The notes under the pieces were generated by a model. It had not been told where the DNA came from. It saw nothing but the letters and a program-made list of their open reading frames with translations, and did no database searches. Below are positions 6,239 to 7,315 of a stretch of DNA of 7,315 bases, piece after piece; within the stretch, counting starts at the first letter, position 1; each line of letters opens with the position of its first letter. A program made the translations under genes and the position numbers. Where the stretch lies: contig CALDEN010000295.1 of assembly GCA_937942405.1 (NCBI GenBank), positions 1 to 7,315 on the forward strand. The letters run 5' to 3'. The stretch is from an uncultured Saprospiraceae bacterium (GTDB lineage Bacteria > Bacteroidota > Bacteroidia > Chitinophagales > Saprospiraceae).

Positions 6239-7015
6239 TTAATACCATATCAGATCCTCGTCAACATCTTTCTTCTTTTTCTTCTTCTTTGACCCTTTTT
6301 GATCACTATTGATGGTGTAGCTATATTTCAGTCCTACTATATTGGTTGTTTTGGGATAGGTCCCATTGAGTTCTCTTTCCATTCTATAGAAAGCTCCTAT
6401 TTTCCCAAAGCCTTTAATCTTATATTTTGTCCCTAGTGTAATTCTAAACTTGTTAAAATCCGTGATCTCTCCTGTTTCATAATGTCTAAATATCTCAGAG
6501 GAAAATTCTGGATCCAATTTCCATTTCTTGATATTGTATTTTAAACCCACTTTAAAACGTAAATGATTACTTGGAAAATCTCCCTCATCACTTGATATTC
6601 CCAGCTCATTCTTGGTCTGCCATCTAAGTCTATAATCCATCTCTAACCGATTTGTTTGATACGTATATCCCAAGTCAAAGTGAAGACGCATATGATTTTC
6701 ATAACCTTGAACATTGCCTTCAGTATCATTTTCTCGAATGTAGCGAAATGCAATAGCTCCATAGACATTATCCGTTAAACCAAAATTTGTATTCAGTTCC
6801 GTTAAATACGCATCTACTTCAGATGAATTATTACTCAGCCTCAATTGCTCTTCTAATCCGAAGCTCCAGTTATGTTTTACTTTATATTTCAAACCCACAG
6901 AACTCCATGATTCAAAATCCCTAACCGTAATATAATCCCCATCTTGACTTACTGCCTTAGTGGCAAAAACCATGAATAGTAAAAAGAGTATATAATGTAC
7001 TTTATTCATTTGCAT
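6239..7015 (-). CDS. DUF2490 outer-membrane beta-barrel protein with a poly-lysine tail
   Basis: This 258-residue protein begins with a signal peptide (MQMNKVHYILFLLFMVFATK, likely cleavage after AVSQ near residue 24). ATG at 7015 or 7009 could be the start. The mature part is made of amphipathic beta strands with W/Y/F girdles (WSFGLEEQLRLS, HLRFKVGLKYNIKKWKL, KFRITLGTKYKIKGFGKIGAF) and matches the DUF2490 family of outer-membrane barrels. The last barrel strand ends near residue 235 (IVGLKYSYTI). After it comes an unusual tail, with seven consecutive Lys at 243-249, then DVDEDL and a terminal WY. The barrel's role is unknown. It is the first gene of the minus-strand block and lies 36 bases before the CotH lipoprotein gene. 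Its barrel may place, export or receive the partner, which is inference. Confidence 0.82.
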   Translation of the reverse strand: MQMNKVHYILFLLFMVFATKAVSQDGDYITVRDFESWSSVGLKYKVKHNWSFGLEEQLRLSNNSSEVDAYLTELNTNFGLTDNVYGAIAFRYIRENDTEGNVQGYENHMRLHFDLGYTYQTNRLEMDYRLRWQTKNELGISSDEGDFPSNHLRFKVGLKYNIKKWKLDPEFSSEIFRHYETGEITDFNKFRITLGTKYKIKGFGKIGAFYRMERELNGTYPKTTNIVGLKYSYTINSDQKGSKKKKKKKDVDEDLIWY

Positions 7016-7315
7016 TTGGATTTATTCGATATTCTGCTAGTTAATTACATCACTGCAGGTAATCTTAAAAAAGCATCATTGCCCCCGCATTATTTGAAGC
7101 CAATTGAATTTATTTAGACAACAGTCCGATACTATTCCTTCGGATAGGTTCCATAAATATTGTGTATCTAAGTTTAATACATTGACACTTATTCAAACGA
7201 TTGATCCAGCTCAGTTCATCAGGGTAAAATACGTTTACACACTTATAAGGCGGGTGCAACAATTATGTACTCAGTTAATCGAGAATAATTTTAAACTAAG
7301 GAAGAATCCCATTAT
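7016..7315. other. Non-coding region upstream of the minus-strand block
   Basis: These 300 bases contain no convincing gene on either strand. They should hold the promoter of the DUF2490-CotH genes. A copy of the repeated element sits at 7115-7150. No exact TAnnTTTG with a well-spaced -33 element was found on the minus strand. A CTGCAG site and short AT-rich palindromes look unremarkable. An open minus-strand frame touching the right edge (ending at 7273) is too short to judge. Confidence 0.5.
7115..7150 (-). repeat. Repeated element, copy B (upstream of the DUF2490 gene)
   Basis: The core at 7129-7141 (GAAGGAATAGTAT on the minus strand) is identical to copy A at 4710-4722, with the same flanking TAGA, CAA, GGAT and GGTT blocks at slightly different spacing. 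Here the minus strand can pair CTATCC with GGAATAG (one bulged A) around a three-base loop GAA. It lies about 114 bases before the DUF2490 start codon, a distance suited to a leader or regulator site. Confidence 0.5.

Noticed and set aside
7273..7315. Minus-strand open frame running off the right edge as the end of another gene
   Set aside because: Only about 13 codons are visible, with no recognisable motif, so it cannot be told from chance.

Overview
The window looks like chromosomal DNA from a member of the Bacteroidota. Signs of this are the AT-rich composition, the absence of clear Shine-Dalgarno sequences before most starts, short lipoprotein signal peptides, a candidate TAnnTTTG-type promoter, and families typical of the phylum (DUF2490 barrels, CotH lipoproteins). 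A marine Cytophagales-like organism is a plausible but unproven guess. No mobile element, CRISPR array, tRNA or rRNA was recognised.

Layout. The left edge (1-88, plus strand) is the last 28 codons of ychF, followed by a strong intrinsic terminator (189-224). A plus-strand lipoprotein gene (342-881) stands alone behind a promoter region built of nested inverted repeats. It converges on a long run of minus-strand genes. Read in their own direction, from right to left, these are: a DUF2490 outer-membrane barrel with a poly-lysine tail (6239-7015), a CotH-family kinase-like lipoprotein (4865-6202), a VTC/polyphosphate-polymerase-domain protein (3918-4691), a DUF4956 membrane protein (3290-3916), a PHD/EGLN-like 2-oxoglutarate prolyl hydroxylase (2532-3161), a small predicted outer-membrane barrel (1849-2391), and an alpha/beta-hydrolase lipoprotein (908-1846).

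The most interesting part is the four-gene block 3290-7015. It joins a surface or outer-membrane module (barrel plus lipoprotein kinase) to an inner-membrane or cytosolic module (VTC catalytic domain plus polytopic DUF4956 protein, one base apart). VTC domains make polyphosphate in eukaryotes and CotH proteins are atypical kinases. The block can therefore be read as a candidate envelope polyphosphate or phosphorylation system. That reading is inference from family membership and gene order. A diverged hairpin-like element of about 35-40 bases occurs upstream of both the barrel gene and the VTC gene, hinting at shared control. The hydrolase and the small barrel are two bases apart and form a second translational pair.

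Two starts were moved inward from upstream TTG codons (CotH and the small barrel), because the ATG-initiated forms give clean signal peptides.
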